This document shows, piece by piece, positions 1-8,708 of a stretch of 64,000 bases of DNA. The notes beneath the pieces are model-generated. The model did no database searches, was not told the DNA's origin, and was given only the letters and a program-made list of their open reading frames with translations. Made by a program: the position numbers and the translations under genes. Source of the DNA: Mycolicibacterium sp. GF69 (GTDB lineage: Bacteria; Actinomycetota; Actinomycetes; Mycobacteriales; Mycobacteriaceae); assembly GCF_003284965.1 (NCBI RefSeq), contig NZ_QMEW01000022.1, positions 1 to 64,000 of the forward strand. The letters are read 5' to 3'. How positions within the stretch are numbered: position 1 is the first letter of the stretch; the number at the start of each line of letters is the position of its first letter.

Positions 1-99
1 TTGCACCCGGACACGCCGCGTTTCGCCGACATTTGGCTCCCCGATCGCGGCCGGGATGAACCCACCGCGAGTGCTCACGCGGGGGCGATTCCTGCATAA
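1..99 (+). CDS. Possible 3' end of a gene cut by the window edge
   Basis: Frame 1 is open from the first base to a TAA at 97-99 and gives 32 residues of plausible but unrecognised sequence (ends AHAGAIPA). A 33-codon open stretch is not significant in DNA this GC-rich, so this is only a candidate C-terminal fragment. The following gene starts 28 bases later on the same strand. Confidence 0.2.
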   Translation: MHPDTPRFADIWLPDRGRDEPTASAHAGAIPA

Positions 100-127
100 A
101 GCCCGCCGCGACGGGTAGTTCAGGACG

Positions 128-928
128 ATGGACGTCACCGTCACCTTCATCGGCAATGCCACCACGCTGATCTCCGGTGGCGGCATCACGCTGCTGACCG
201 ACCCGAACTTCCTGCACCGGGGCCAGCACGCCTACCTGGGGTACGGTCTGCTGTCCAAGCGGCTACACGGGCCTGCACTCGACATCGACCAGCTGCCCGC
301 ACTCGATGCGGTGGTGCTGTCGCACATGCACGGCGACCACTGGGACCGGGTGTCGCAAAGCCGGCTCGACCATGCGTTGCCGATTCTGACCACACCGCAC
401 GCCGCCAAACGGCTGGCCCGCCGCGGCTTCGGCCGGGCCGTGGCGCTGAAGACTTGGCAGCACCACGAGCTCACGATGGGCGCGGTGTCCGTCAAAGTCA
501 CCTCGCTGCCCGGCCGACACGGGCCCAGCCCTATCGACCGGCTGCTGCCGCCCGTGATGGGCAGCATGATCGAGTTCTCCGACGGGACGGCGCGCTGCCG
601 GCTCTACATATCCGGGGACACCTTGATGATCGACGAACTACGGGAAATACCGGTGCGGTTCGAGTCGATCGACGTCGGTGTGCTGCATCTGGGCGGCACC
701 CGGCTACCCTTCGGCAGACACCTGGCGTTCGGGCTGACGGTCACAATGGACGGTCGCCACGGTGCCGACGTCGCCGAGTTGCTCGACCTGCCGAGGATGA
801 TTCCGGTGCACTTCGACGATTACGGGGTGTTCGCGTCGCCGCTGTCCGACTTCGTCGAGGAGATGAACCGACGCGGGCTCGGAGACCGGATCGTCGAATT
901 GGAACGCGGTTCGTCGGTCACCGTCTGA
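128..928 (+). CDS. MBL-fold metal-dependent hydrolase (UlaG / NAPE-PLD-like)
   Basis: This 266-residue protein is a metallo-beta-lactamase superfamily hydrolase. The metal site is complete: H66, H68, D70 and H71 in SHMHGDHWD, H131 in the PGRHGP segment, D164 in YISGDT and H228 in PVHFDDYG. A dinuclear zinc (or iron/manganese) site is therefore expected. The short length, the early GNATTLI strand and the absence of extra domains resemble UlaG-like and NAPE-PLD-like hydrolases rather than true beta-lactamases. The substrate cannot be read from sequence. No signal peptide is visible, so it is probably cytoplasmic. The acyltransferase gene follows on the same strand after 10 bases and is likely co-transcribed. 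ATG start at 128; an RBS is not obvious. Confidence 0.85.
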   Translation: MDVTVTFIGNATTLISGGGITLLTDPNFLHRGQHAYLGYGLLSKRLHGPALDIDQLPALDAVVLSHMHGDHWDRVSQSRLDHALPILTTPHAAKRLARRGFGRAVALKTWQHHELTMGAVSVKVTSLPGRHGPSPIDRLLPPVMGSMIEFSDGTARCRLYISGDTLMIDELREIPVRFESIDVGVLHLGGTRLPFGRHLAFGLTVTMDGRHGADVAELLDLPRMIPVHFDDYGVFASPLSDFVEEMNRRGLGDRIVELERGSSVTV

Positions 929-938
929 TACTGACGCT

Positions 939-2081
939 GTGGCAGCACCATGGTCGGGCGACGTCGACCAGGGTGGACTCGAACAGGTTTCGAGGGTCGA
1001 CCGGGTGGCGTCGCTCACGGGCATCCGCGCTGTCGCCGCTCTGCTCGTGATGGCCACTCACGCCGCCTACGGCACCGGTGCGCTGAACCGCGGTTATCTG
1101 GGCCTGATTTTCGCGCGCATGGAGATCGGCGTCGCGATTTTCTTCGTGCTCTCGGGGTTCCTGCTGTTCAACGCGTGGGTCCGGGCGGTCGCGACCGGTG
1201 CGGTGCCGCCGCGGGTGCGACGGTATGCGCGCAGCCGGGTACGGCGGATCATGCCGGCCTACGTGGTGACGGTGCTGCTGGTCTACGCCGTCTACGAGTT
1301 TCGGCACATCACTCCGAATCCCGGCCACACCTGGCACGGCCTGATGCGCAACCTCACCCTCACCCAGATCTACAGCGCGAACTACATCACCGCATTCATG
1401 CATCAGGGCCTGACCCAGATGTGGAGTCTGGCGGTCGAAGTGGCCTTCTACGCCGCGCTGCCTGTGCTCGCGTACCTCTTGCTCGTGACCCTGTGTCGGC
1501 GACGATGGCGACCGACAGTGCTGCTGGCGGGGCTGGCGGCGTTGGGTGCGCTGAGCCCGCTGTGGCTCGTCGTCATGCACACGACCGAGTGGTTACCCAA
1601 CGGTGCAGGATTGTGGCTCCCGCACTATCTGGTGTGGTTCGTCGGAGGTATGACACTATCGGTCCTGGCCCACAAGGGTATTCGCTGCTATGCCGTGCTC
1701 GCGGTTCCGCTCGCGGTGGTGACGTACCTGGTGGTGGCCACACCGATCGCAGGGCGGACGGACGCACCGGCGCTCGACTTGAGTGAGGGCGTGGCGAAGG
1801 TGCTGTTCTACGCGGCCATTGCGACGTTGGTCGTGGCGCCGTTGGCCCTCGGTGACACCGGCTGGTATTCAAGGATTCTCGGCAGTCGGCCGATGGTGTG
1901 GCTCGGTGAGATCTCCTATGAGATCTTCCTGCTGCACGTGGTAGTGATGGAGATCGCGTTGGTCTCGGTGCTGCGGTGGCCGGTGTACACCGGATCGGTG
2001 GTGGTGCTGTTCGCCGTCACGTTGGCGATGACGATCCCGGTCGCGTGGCTCCTGCATCGGTGGACGCGCCCGCGCAGGTGA
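939..2081 (+). CDS. Acyltransferase-3 family membrane protein (OafA/YrhL-like)
   Basis: A 380-residue integral membrane protein of the acyltransferase-3 family, which moves acyl groups (often acetyl or succinyl) onto surface glycans or lipids. The N-terminal signature is present: SLTGIRAVAALLVMATHAAYG with the conserved family Arg and His, then EIGVAIFFVLSGFLLF, and R-rich YARSRVRRIMPAY in the first loop. About ten hydrophobic helices follow. A late WLGEISYEIFLLHV segment matches the conserved penultimate helix. Length is normal for the family without a periplasmic SGNH domain. The GTG start at 939 is 10 bases after the MBL-fold gene, suggesting one transcript. The acceptor molecule is unknown; in mycobacteria, cell-envelope glycolipids are the usual guess. 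Confidence 0.85.
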   Translation: MAAPWSGDVDQGGLEQVSRVDRVASLTGIRAVAALLVMATHAAYGTGALNRGYLGLIFARMEIGVAIFFVLSGFLLFNAWVRAVATGAVPPRVRRYARSRVRRIMPAYVVTVLLVYAVYEFRHITPNPGHTWHGLMRNLTLTQIYSANYITAFMHQGLTQMWSLAVEVAFYAALPVLAYLLLVTLCRRRWRPTVLLAGLAALGALSPLWLVVMHTTEWLPNGAGLWLPHYLVWFVGGMTLSVLAHKGIRCYAVLAVPLAVVTYLVVATPIAGRTDAPALDLSEGVAKVLFYAAIATLVVAPLALGDTGWYSRILGSRPMVWLGEISYEIFLLHVVVMEIALVSVLRWPVYTGSVVVLFAVTLAMTIPVAWLLHRWTRPRR

Positions 2082-2121
2082 ACGGGGTTTGGCGGGCGCA
2101 AACTCGGGTATCACCGTCTGC

Positions 2122-2259
2122 GTGAAGCTGATTGGGGCTCTGCTGGTACGGCATCCGGGTCTGTACGACTTGCTCGATGCCCTCATCGAGTTCGGCTATC
2201 AGCGCTGGTCGCCGGATCGCGACGCATCCGCACCGCCGCGTCGCGCCACCACGATCTGA
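2122..2259 (+). CDS. Small hypothetical ORF, 45 aa
   Basis: A GTG-started 45-codon frame beginning VKLIGALLVRHPG and ending RRATTI. The first half looks protein-like (amphipathic, with LYDLLDALIEFGYQRW), the second half is basic and proline-rich. It has no convincing Shine-Dalgarno sequence, and its last 61 bases overlap the 3' end of the opposite-strand methyltransferase. It could be a degraded fragment or a chance frame. Confidence 0.25.
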   Translation: MKLIGALLVRHPGLYDLLDALIEFGYQRWSPDRDASAPPRRATTI

Positions 2260-2993
2260 GGGCTCAACGGCCCTCCGCGCAAGTCGATCTCGATCGCGGG
2301 GTCGGCATAGGCTGCCAACGCGCGTAGCGCCGACGGGCTGTAGGTTCGCAGCGAGCTGATCACGCCGTCGTGCGCGAACGGCAGCAGCGGAGCGAACGGA
2401 AGCATCGACGCCAAGCGCGCGAGATGAATCGGCGACGGTGGCCGCGGCAGGTCGATGATCACCAGCCGGTGGGCTACCCGGGTGCCTTCGGCGAACACCC
2501 GCGCCGCTTGCGACGGCGGCAGGTGGTGAAACGACTGTGCGAAAACCGCGAGGTCGAACGAACTGTCGGGTGCGTCGATGCGCGTGGCGTCCATCCGGCG
2601 GACCGTCGCGCGCGGGTCGTGCCCGAGGTCGCCTGCGGCCATCGCTGCCACCGCCGCCTCGTCGACATCGGTGACGGTCAGCCGCGCCGTCGGATGCCAG
2701 TCGAGGAGCTTGCGTGACAACCCGCCGTGGCCTGCGCCGAGTTCGAGAATTTCGGGGTCCGCGACATCCTCGATTTCGGCGAGCGCGATCTCGGCGAACC
2801 TCTCGGTGCTGCCGAACAGCTCACCGGTGAACTCCAGCGCGCGGATCACGCTGCGCTTGCGCGCGGCGTCCGCGGGGTCATCGGAGTCGCGGTCCAGGTA
2901 CTCGGGGCGGTCGGTTTCCAGGAGTCGGTCCAGGCACGACGCGTCGGGCCCGCCGCGGGGCATGCGGTCAATGTCAGCGGACGTCTTCGCCAT
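2199..2993 (-). CDS. Class I SAM-dependent methyltransferase
   Basis: A 264-residue class I methyltransferase. Motif I is EILELGAGHGGLS at about residues 81-93, followed by an acidic strand end in VTDVDEAAV, the usual ribose-binding position. FDLAVFAQSFHHLPP around residue 150 matches the motif IV/post-motif region of the Methyltransf_11/25 families. These act on small molecules or lipids rather than nucleic acids, but the substrate is not readable. The frame stays open far upstream into the glpK antisense, so the start was chosen at ATG 2993 (MAKTSADIDRM), with ATG 3002 as a close alternative. It is divergent from glpK, whose start lies about 45 bases away. Confidence 0.8.
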   Translation of the reverse strand: MAKTSADIDRMPRGGPDASCLDRLLETDRPEYLDRDSDDPADAARKRSVIRALEFTGELFGSTERFAEIALAEIEDVADPEILELGAGHGGLSRKLLDWHPTARLTVTDVDEAAVAAMAAGDLGHDPRATVRRMDATRIDAPDSSFDLAVFAQSFHHLPPSQAARVFAEGTRVAHRLVIIDLPRPPSPIHLARLASMLPFAPLLPFAHDGVISSLRTYSPSALRALAAYADPAIEIDLRGGPLSPQIVVARRGGADASRSGDQR

Positions 2994-3038
2994 GTAGTCC
3001 ATGATGGACGACGACTGCCGTCGAGAGGGGAGCAGGAA

Positions 3039-4571
3039 TTGGCCGACTTCGTTGCCGCAATCGACCAGGGCACTACGAGTACCCGCTGCATGATTTTCGA
3101 CCACGGCGGTGCCGAGGTCGGCCGGCATCAACTCGAGCATGAGCAGATCCTGCCGAAGGCGGGCTGGGTCGAGCACAATCCTGTCGAGATCTGGGAGCGC
3201 ACGGCCGCGGTCATCATGTCGGCGCTGAACAAGACGAACCTGTCGGCGACCGACCTCGCGGCGCTGGGTATCACCAACCAGCGCGAGACAGCGCTGGTGT
3301 GGAACCGCAAGACCGGCCGGCCGTACTACAACGCGATCGTGTGGCAGGACACCCGCACCGACCGCATCGCCTCGGCGCTCGACCGCGACGGCCGCGGCGA
3401 CGTGATCCGCCGAAAGGCCGGCCTGCCGCCGGCGACCTACTTCTCCGCCGGCAAGGTGCAGTGGATTCTGGAGAACGTCGACGGTGTGCGCGAGGCCGCG
3501 GAAAACGGCGACGCGCTCTTCGGCACCCCCGACTCGTGGGTGCTGTGGAACCTGACCGGAGGTACCCGCGGCGGTGTACACGTCACCGACGTCACCAATG
3601 CCAGCCGCACCATGCTGATGAACCTGGAGACACTCGACTGGGACGATGAACTGTTGGGGTTCTTCGGGATTCCGCGGCAGATGCTGCCCGATATCAAGCC
3701 GTCGTCGTGCCCGGAGTCCTACGGCAGCACCCGAGACGACGGTCCGGTCGCCGGCCAGGTGCCGCTGACCGGTATCCTCGGCGATCAGCAGGCGGCGATG
3801 GTGGGGCAGGTGTGCCTGAGCGCGGGGGAGGCTAAAAATACTTATGGCACAGGCAATTTCCTGTTGCTGAACACCGGCGAGAAGATTGTACGTTCGCAGA
3901 ACGGCTTGCTCACCACGCTGTGCTACCAGTTCGCACCCAGAGATGGAGGCACCGCGAAACCCGTTTATGCGCTGGAGGGTTCGATCGCGGTCACCGGTTC
4001 GGCGGTGCAATGGCTACGCGACCAGCTGGGAATCATCAGCGGTGCCGCGCAGAGCGAGGCGTTGGCGCGTCAGGTCGACGACAACGGCGGCGTGTACTTC
4101 GTGCCCGCCTTCTCCGGATTGTTCGCTCCGTACTGGCGCTCGGATGCCCGCGGCGTGATCGTCGGGCTGTCTCGGTACAACACCAACGCGCATCTGGCCC
4201 GCGCGACACTCGAGGCGATCTGCTACCAGAGCCGCGACGTCGTCGACGCGATGGCAGCCGACTCGGGTGTGCACATGGAGGTTCTCAAGGTCGACGGCGG
4301 CATCACCGCCAACGACCTGTGCATGCAGATCCAGGCCGACGTGCTCGGGGTCGAGGTGGTCAAGCCGGTCGTCGCCGAGACCACCGCGCTGGGAGCCGCG
4401 TATGCCGCCGGTCTGGGCGTCGGATTCTGGGAGAGCCCCGACGATCTGCGTGCCAACTGGCAGGAGGGTAAGCGGTGGACGCCGGCGTGGAGCGAGGATC
4501 AGCGCGAATTCGCCTACGCCGGTTGGCAGAAGGCGGTGCAACGCACGCTGGACTGGGTCGACGTCGAGTGA
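3039..4571 (+). CDS. glpK: Glycerol kinase
   Basis: Glycerol kinase (about 510 aa) phosphorylates glycerol to glycerol-3-phosphate with ATP, feeding phospholipid synthesis and glycolysis in the cytoplasm. The FGGY-family N-lobe starts at AAIDQGTTSTRCMIFD (phosphate 1 motif). WVEHNPVEIWE, GITNQRET, NAIVWQDTRT, GILGDQQAAMVGQ, NTYGTGNFLLLNTG and KVDGGITANDLCMQIQADVLG are all intact. The sequence closely matches what I recall of M. tuberculosis Rv3696c. The open frame extends upstream to 2727, but that part is antisense to the methyltransferase. TTG 3039 is preferred because it follows GAGAGGGGAGCAGG and lies just before the conserved N-terminus. The gene ends at a hairpin shared with the convergent aldo/keto reductase. 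Confidence 0.95.
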   Translation: MADFVAAIDQGTTSTRCMIFDHGGAEVGRHQLEHEQILPKAGWVEHNPVEIWERTAAVIMSALNKTNLSATDLAALGITNQRETALVWNRKTGRPYYNAIVWQDTRTDRIASALDRDGRGDVIRRKAGLPPATYFSAGKVQWILENVDGVREAAENGDALFGTPDSWVLWNLTGGTRGGVHVTDVTNASRTMLMNLETLDWDDELLGFFGIPRQMLPDIKPSSCPESYGSTRDDGPVAGQVPLTGILGDQQAAMVGQVCLSAGEAKNTYGTGNFLLLNTGEKIVRSQNGLLTTLCYQFAPRDGGTAKPVYALEGSIAVTGSAVQWLRDQLGIISGAAQSEALARQVDDNGGVYFVPAFSGLFAPYWRSDARGVIVGLSRYNTNAHLARATLEAICYQSRDVVDAMAADSGVHMEVLKVDGGITANDLCMQIQADVLGVEVVKPVVAETTALGAAYAAGLGVGFWESPDDLRANWQEGKRWTPAWSEDQREFAYAGWQKAVQRTLDWVDVE

Positions 4572-4572
4572 T

Positions 4573-4611
4573 TTCGGTGTAGTTCGTCGCGGCGCAACCA
4601 ACTACACCGAA
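4573..4611. terminator. Bidirectional hairpin between convergent glpK and aldo/keto reductase genes
   Basis: A perfect 12-bp inverted repeat, ttcggtgtagtt at 4573-4584 and aactacaccgaa at 4600-4611, with a 15-base loop. It lies immediately after the glpK stop and overlaps the reductase stop codon. There is no long T-run on either side, typical of mycobacterial L-shaped terminators, so it probably ends both transcripts. Confidence 0.7.
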
Positions 4612-5441
4612 GTCACAAAGTCGACGGCGGTGTTCTCCTCGAGATGCGCCACCGACGACGTGCCCGGGATCAGCAGCACGTTCGGCGCCACCGACAGCGT
4701 CCACGCCAGTGCGATCTGCGCCGGGGTGCGCCGGAGCCTTTCGGCCTCGCGTTTGACGTCGGGGTGGCCGAGAACCGGATTTTCGGCGAAGAATCCGGAA
4801 CCCAGCGGGAAGAACGGCACGAAAGCGATCCCCCGTTCGGTGCACTCGTCGAGAACCGGCTGCGAAGACCGGTCGACCAGGTTGTAGGCGTTCTGCACAC
4901 ATGCGATGTCGGTTCGGTTCAACGCGAATCGCAGGTGATCGAGCCCGACGGCCGACAGCCCGACGCCGCCGATGAGGCCCTCGTCACGGGCCTTGATCAT
5001 CGCGGTCAGCTGGCGGTCGAACAGTTCGGGGTCCAACGGCGCCGGGACACTGGGATCACCGGAGTGCACGCGCAGGTTGACCACCGCCAGGCGGTCGGTG
5101 TCGAGCGTGCGCAGGTTTTCTTCGATGCCGGCCCGCAGTTCGTCGGGTTGCTGTGCGGGCAGCCAGGCTCCGACGTCGTCTCGGCGGGCACCCACCTTGC
5201 TGACCAGCGCGAGATCGGCGGGATAGGGATGCAGCGCCTCGCGGATCAGTTCGTTGGCGACGTTCGGACCGTAGAACTGCGAGGTGTCGATGTGGTTGAT
5301 GCCCAACTCGATCACGCGCCGCAGCACCGCGAGCGCCTGCTCGCGATCACGCGGTGGGCCGAAAACCCCCGGCCCCGGCAGTTGCATGGCGCCGAAGCCG
5401 ACGCGTCCGACTTGGAAAGAGCCCAGCGGGAAGGTTTGCAT
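4602..5441 (-). CDS. Aldo/keto reductase
   Basis: A 279-residue NAD(P)H-dependent aldo/keto reductase of the single-domain TIM-barrel type. The catalytic tetrad is visible: Asp in INHIDTSQFYG (about D52), Tyr in the same motif (Y57), Lys in LVSKVG (K82) and His in VNLRVHSG (H126). The C-terminal cofactor motif is represented by NVLLIPGTSSVAHLEEN. Length is slightly below the usual 310-330, as in the YdbC-like and oxidoreductase YajO-like groups. ATG 5441 is preferred over TTG 5447 because AGGGA sits six bases upstream of it. The gene diverges from the carotenoid oxygenase gene, 69 bases away, so the two may share a control region. The physiological carbonyl substrate is unknown. Confidence 0.85.
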   Translation of the reverse strand: MQTFPLGSFQVGRVGFGAMQLPGPGVFGPPRDREQALAVLRRVIELGINHIDTSQFYGPNVANELIREALHPYPADLALVSKVGARRDDVGAWLPAQQPDELRAGIEENLRTLDTDRLAVVNLRVHSGDPSVPAPLDPELFDRQLTAMIKARDEGLIGGVGLSAVGLDHLRFALNRTDIACVQNAYNLVDRSSQPVLDECTERGIAFVPFFPLGSGFFAENPVLGHPDVKREAERLRRTPAQIALAWTLSVAPNVLLIPGTSSVAHLEENTAVDFVTSV

Positions 5442-5510
5442 ACTCAATCCCTACACCCTGTCAGCGCCGGACATGTCAAGGTCGAACTATCGACTCCCAA
5501 GGAGATCCTC

Positions 5511-6842
5511 ATGACCGAGACGACGGACTCGACCCTCTACGGCGCCGACGACTTCTTCAGGCGCGGCAACTACGCGCCCGTCGCCGACGAACTGACCGAG
5601 TACGACCTGCCCGTGCAGGGCGCTATCCCACCCGAACTCCAGGGCTGGTATCTACGAAACGGCCCCAACCCGCGCCAGGCCACGGCGCACTGGTTCGCCG
5701 GCGACGGCATGATCCACGGGGTCCGCATCGAGGGTGGGCGGGCCAAGTGGTACCGAAACCGGTGGGTGCGCACCGACAGCTTCATCTCCGATTTCCCGCT
5801 CTACAACGCCGACGGCACCCGAAATCTACGGGCCAGCGTCGCCAATACCCATATCGTCAACCACGCGGGCAAGACGCTGGCGCTCGTGGAATCCTCACTG
5901 CCGTACGAGATCACCAACGACCTGGATACGGTGGGCGCCTACGACTTCGGCGGCAAACTCGTCGATTCCATGACCGCGCACCCGAAGATCTGCCCCACCA
6001 CCGGAGAACTGCACTTCTTCGGATACGGCAACATCTCTGCACCGCATGTCACATATCACCGTGCCGAGGCCACCGGCGAGTTGACGATCAACCGCCCCCT
6101 TGACGTGCCTGCTTTGACGATGATGCACGATTTCGCGCTGACCGCATCGCACGTCGTCTTCATGGATCTGCCGGTCGTCTTCGACCTCGATATCGCGGCG
6201 AAGGGCAACGACATGCCCTACCGCTGGAACGACGACTACGGTGCCCGGCTCGGCCTGCTGCGCCGCGACGACCCGTTCGGCGAGGTGCGCTGGTTCGACA
6301 TCGACCCGTGCTATGTGTTCCATGTCGCCAACGCCTACGACGACGGTAGTTCGCTTGTCCTGCAGGCGGTCCGGTATCCCGAGCTGTGGCGAGACAACGG
6401 CGGGTTCGATGCCGACGCAGTACTGTGGGCATGGACGATCGATCTCGTCACCGGTGCGGTCACCGAACGCCAACTCGATGACCGTGCGGTCGAGTTCCCG
6501 CGCATCGACGACCGCTTGGCGACGCTGCCCGCCCGGTACGCCGTCGCGGTCGGTGACGGCTGTCTGGTGCGCTACGACCTGAACACCGGCGACGGGGTCG
6601 AGCATGCGTTCGGTTCCGCGCCGACTCCGGGCGGCCCGGGGGAGGCGGTGTTCGTGCCGGCGGAGCCGGGTACCGGCGACGAGACCAGCGGATGGTATCT
6701 GGGCTACGTCTACGACCCCGTGCGCGACGGCAGCGACCTCGTCATCATCGACGCAGCCGACTTCACGGGGCCGCCCGCCGCGAGAATCCAACTGCCACAG
6801 CGGGTTCCCTACGGCTTCCACGGCAACTGGATCGCAGGTTAG
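5511..6842 (+). CDS. Carotenoid cleavage oxygenase family protein
   Basis: A 443-residue seven-bladed beta-propeller dioxygenase of the carotenoid/lignostilbene oxygenase (RPE65) family. It uses a non-haem Fe(II) held by four histidines, seen here as H157 (MTAHPKIC), H206 (MMHDFALT), H271 (YVFHVANAY) and H437 near the C-terminus (YGFHGNW). FRRGNYAPVADELTEYDLPV and GWYLRNGPNPR are the standard N-terminal signature. The ATG at 5511 has AAGGAG seven bases upstream; the longer open frame starting at 4644 is antisense to the reductase and is rejected. The substrate may be a carotenoid, apocarotenoid or stilbene. Its stop codon overlaps the stop of the convergent RDD gene by 3 bases. Confidence 0.9.
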   Translation: MTETTDSTLYGADDFFRRGNYAPVADELTEYDLPVQGAIPPELQGWYLRNGPNPRQATAHWFAGDGMIHGVRIEGGRAKWYRNRWVRTDSFISDFPLYNADGTRNLRASVANTHIVNHAGKTLALVESSLPYEITNDLDTVGAYDFGGKLVDSMTAHPKICPTTGELHFFGYGNISAPHVTYHRAEATGELTINRPLDVPALTMMHDFALTASHVVFMDLPVVFDLDIAAKGNDMPYRWNDDYGARLGLLRRDDPFGEVRWFDIDPCYVFHVANAYDDGSSLVLQAVRYPELWRDNGGFDADAVLWAWTIDLVTGAVTERQLDDRAVEFPRIDDRLATLPARYAVAVGDGCLVRYDLNTGDGVEHAFGSAPTPGGPGEAVFVPAEPGTGDETSGWYLGYVYDPVRDGSDLVIIDAADFTGPPAARIQLPQRVPYGFHGNWIAG

Positions 6843-7687
6843 CTCGGTGGTGTGAAGCCGCCGGGGTCGGGAGAAGCCGGATAGGGTGGCGGCGCGTGCG
6901 CGCCGGGCCACACCACCGGCGGCGGTGGTGGCGGCTTCGGCTGCAGCCGAGCCAGTTCACGGCGGTGTCGCTCGGCCAGCACCGCCGCGAGCACGAGTTG
7001 CGGCGGCGTTCCCGGCGGTGGCGGCGGTGAGATCTGGGCGACCATGTCGATGACGATTCGGTACGCCATCTGATCACGCACCATCGGGTCCAATTGGGCT
7101 GCGCGGGCGAGGAACTGGCGCGCCAGCTCGGCCTGTTCGGACCGCAGCCCGGAGAGCTGTAGCGACGACGCCCACCAGCTCAGCTGCGGCGGCATCGGCG
7201 GTGGAGGAGACATTCGGGGCGTACGCTCGCTGATCACCACCGTGCCCGCGAAGATGTCTCCCAGTCGTTTACCCTTCGCGGACAACAAGCTACAGATCAC
7301 CGCGGGACCGCCGGCAAGCATCCAGATCTCGATCACTCCCGACAGCGCACGAAAAAACGCCTGCCGCAACCGCTCTGGACCGCCGTCTTCGGACACCACC
7401 CGTAGCCCCATCGCCATCTTGCCCAGCGACCGGCCTCTGGTCGTCGTCTCGAACACCAGCGGATACCCCAGCAATGTGAGCACGGTGAAGAGAATCAACA
7501 CCGCACCGGACAACGCCGGGTCGAACTGCGTGATCGTCAGGCTGAAGAGCAGCACACCGATCAGATACAGCAGAAAGACCACGGTGATGTCGATGAGCGC
7601 GGCCACCGCTCGTACCGGAAGCTGGGCGATCTGGACGTCAAGGACCACCGCGTCGCCGGTGACGACGGGCTCTTGCTGCCAGACCAT
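6839..7687 (-). CDS. RDD family membrane protein with proline-rich C-terminus
   Basis: A 282-residue protein, counterpart of M. tuberculosis Rv3695. The N-terminal half is an RDD domain: VRAVAALIDITVVFLL with the family Arg/Asp pair, a hydrophobic segment around LSGAVLILFTVLTLLGYPLV, then TTRGRSLGKMAMGLRVV (the G-R-S-x-G-K motif) and GKRLGDIFAGTVVI. The C-terminal half is soluble, with a helical region (SEQAELARQFLARAAQL) ending in poly-proline PPPPPVVWPG. RDD proteins are small membrane proteins of transport-related or unknown role. ATG 7687 was chosen; GTG 7696 is possible. It diverges from the SpoIIM-like gene, only 28 bases separating the two starts. Confidence 0.8.
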   Translation of the reverse strand: MVWQQEPVVTGDAVVLDVQIAQLPVRAVAALIDITVVFLLYLIGVLLFSLTITQFDPALSGAVLILFTVLTLLGYPLVFETTTRGRSLGKMAMGLRVVSEDGGPERLRQAFFRALSGVIEIWMLAGGPAVICSLLSAKGKRLGDIFAGTVVISERTPRMSPPPPMPPQLSWWASSLQLSGLRSEQAELARQFLARAAQLDPMVRDQMAYRIVIDMVAQISPPPPPGTPPQLVLAAVLAERHRRELARLQPKPPPPPPVVWPGAHAPPPYPASPDPGGFTPPS

Positions 7688-7715
7688 GAATTCCACGCTA
7701 CTAGCATTGATTGCT

Positions 7716-8708
7716 GTGGATGTCGACGCGTTCGTGCTCACGCACCGTCCGACGTGGGACCGGCTCGAGCAGCTGATCAAACGGCGACGGCAACTCACCG
7801 GCGCCGAAGTCGACGAACTGGTCGATCTCTACCAGCGTGTGTCGACGCATCTGTCGATGGTGCGCGCAGCGTCGGCCGATCCGGTCCTCGTCGGTCGACT
7901 GTCGGGTCTGGTCGCGCAGGCACGAAGCGCGGTGACCGGTGCGCACGCGCCGCTGTGGCGCGAGTTCGTCCGGTTCTGGACCGTGTCGTTCCCCGTCGTC
8001 GCCTACCGGTCCAGGTGGTGGTGGCTGACGACGGCCGTCCTGTTCCTCGTCGTCACGGCCGTCATCGCGGCGTGGGTGGCGGGCAGCCCCGAAGTGCGCG
8101 CCACCATCGGCACCGCGAACGAGATCGACCAGATGGTCAACAACGATTTTGCCTCGTACTACAGCGAGAACCCGGCCGGTTCGTTCGCACTTCAGGTCTG
8201 GGTGAACAACGCCTGGATCTCGTTGCAGTGCCTCGGCTTCGCGATCCTGCTCGGCATCCCAATCCCCTACGTGTTGCTCCAGAACGCCGCGAACCTCGGG
8301 GTGGCCGCGGGATTGATGTTCGGCGCCGGCAAGGGCGACATCTTTCTCGGGCTCATCACCCCGCATGGGCTGCTCGAACTGACAGCGGTGTTCCTGGCCG
8401 CCGCGGCGGGAATGCGGCTGGGCTGGACGGTGATTGCGCCCGGTAATCGACCGCGTGGGCAGGCACTCGCCGAGCAGGGCCGCGCGATCGGGGCGGTGGC
8501 GGGCGGGCTGGTGGCGATTTTGCTGATCTCCGGCCTCATCGAGGCGCTCGTGACACCGTCACCCTTACCGACCGCGGCCCGGATCGCCATCGGCGTCATG
8601 GCCGAGATCGCTTTTCTCGCCTACATCTTCCACTTCGGGCGCAAGGCCGAGAGGGCCGGCGAAGCCGGGGACGTCGAGGACGCCCCGGACGTCGTACCGG
8701 TCGGTTAG
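7716..8708 (+). CDS. Stage II sporulation protein M-like membrane protein
   Basis: A 330-residue integral membrane protein of the SpoIIM family, matching recalled M. tuberculosis Rv3694c from its first residues (VDVDAFVLTHRPTWDRLEQL). A soluble helical N-terminal region of about 100 residues precedes a membrane segment at WWWLTTAVLFLVVTAVIAAWV. The conserved family core FALQVWVNNAWISLQC and the ITPHGLLELTAVFLAAAAG motif are intact, followed by two more helices. In this cluster, SpoIIM-like proteins go with MoxR, DUF58 and RDD proteins and are thought to act in membrane or envelope stress. GTG 7716 is preferred over ATG 7686. The stop overlaps the stop of the convergent DUF58 gene by 3-4 bases. 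Confidence 0.85.
   Translation: MDVDAFVLTHRPTWDRLEQLIKRRRQLTGAEVDELVDLYQRVSTHLSMVRAASADPVLVGRLSGLVAQARSAVTGAHAPLWREFVRFWTVSFPVVAYRSRWWWLTTAVLFLVVTAVIAAWVAGSPEVRATIGTANEIDQMVNNDFASYYSENPAGSFALQVWVNNAWISLQCLGFAILLGIPIPYVLLQNAANLGVAAGLMFGAGKGDIFLGLITPHGLLELTAVFLAAAAGMRLGWTVIAPGNRPRGQALAEQGRAIGAVAGGLVAILLISGLIEALVTPSPLPTAARIAIGVMAEIAFLAYIFHFGRKAERAGEAGDVEDAPDVVPVG

Noticed and set aside
2994..4010. Upstream extension of the methyltransferase frame across the glpK antisense strand
   Set aside because: The residues in this part are the complement of conserved glpK codons; the methyltransferase has a proper start at 2993.
4644..5510. Upstream extension of the carotenoid oxygenase frame
   Set aside because: It is antisense to the aldo/keto reductase; a strong RBS and ATG are present at 5499-5513.
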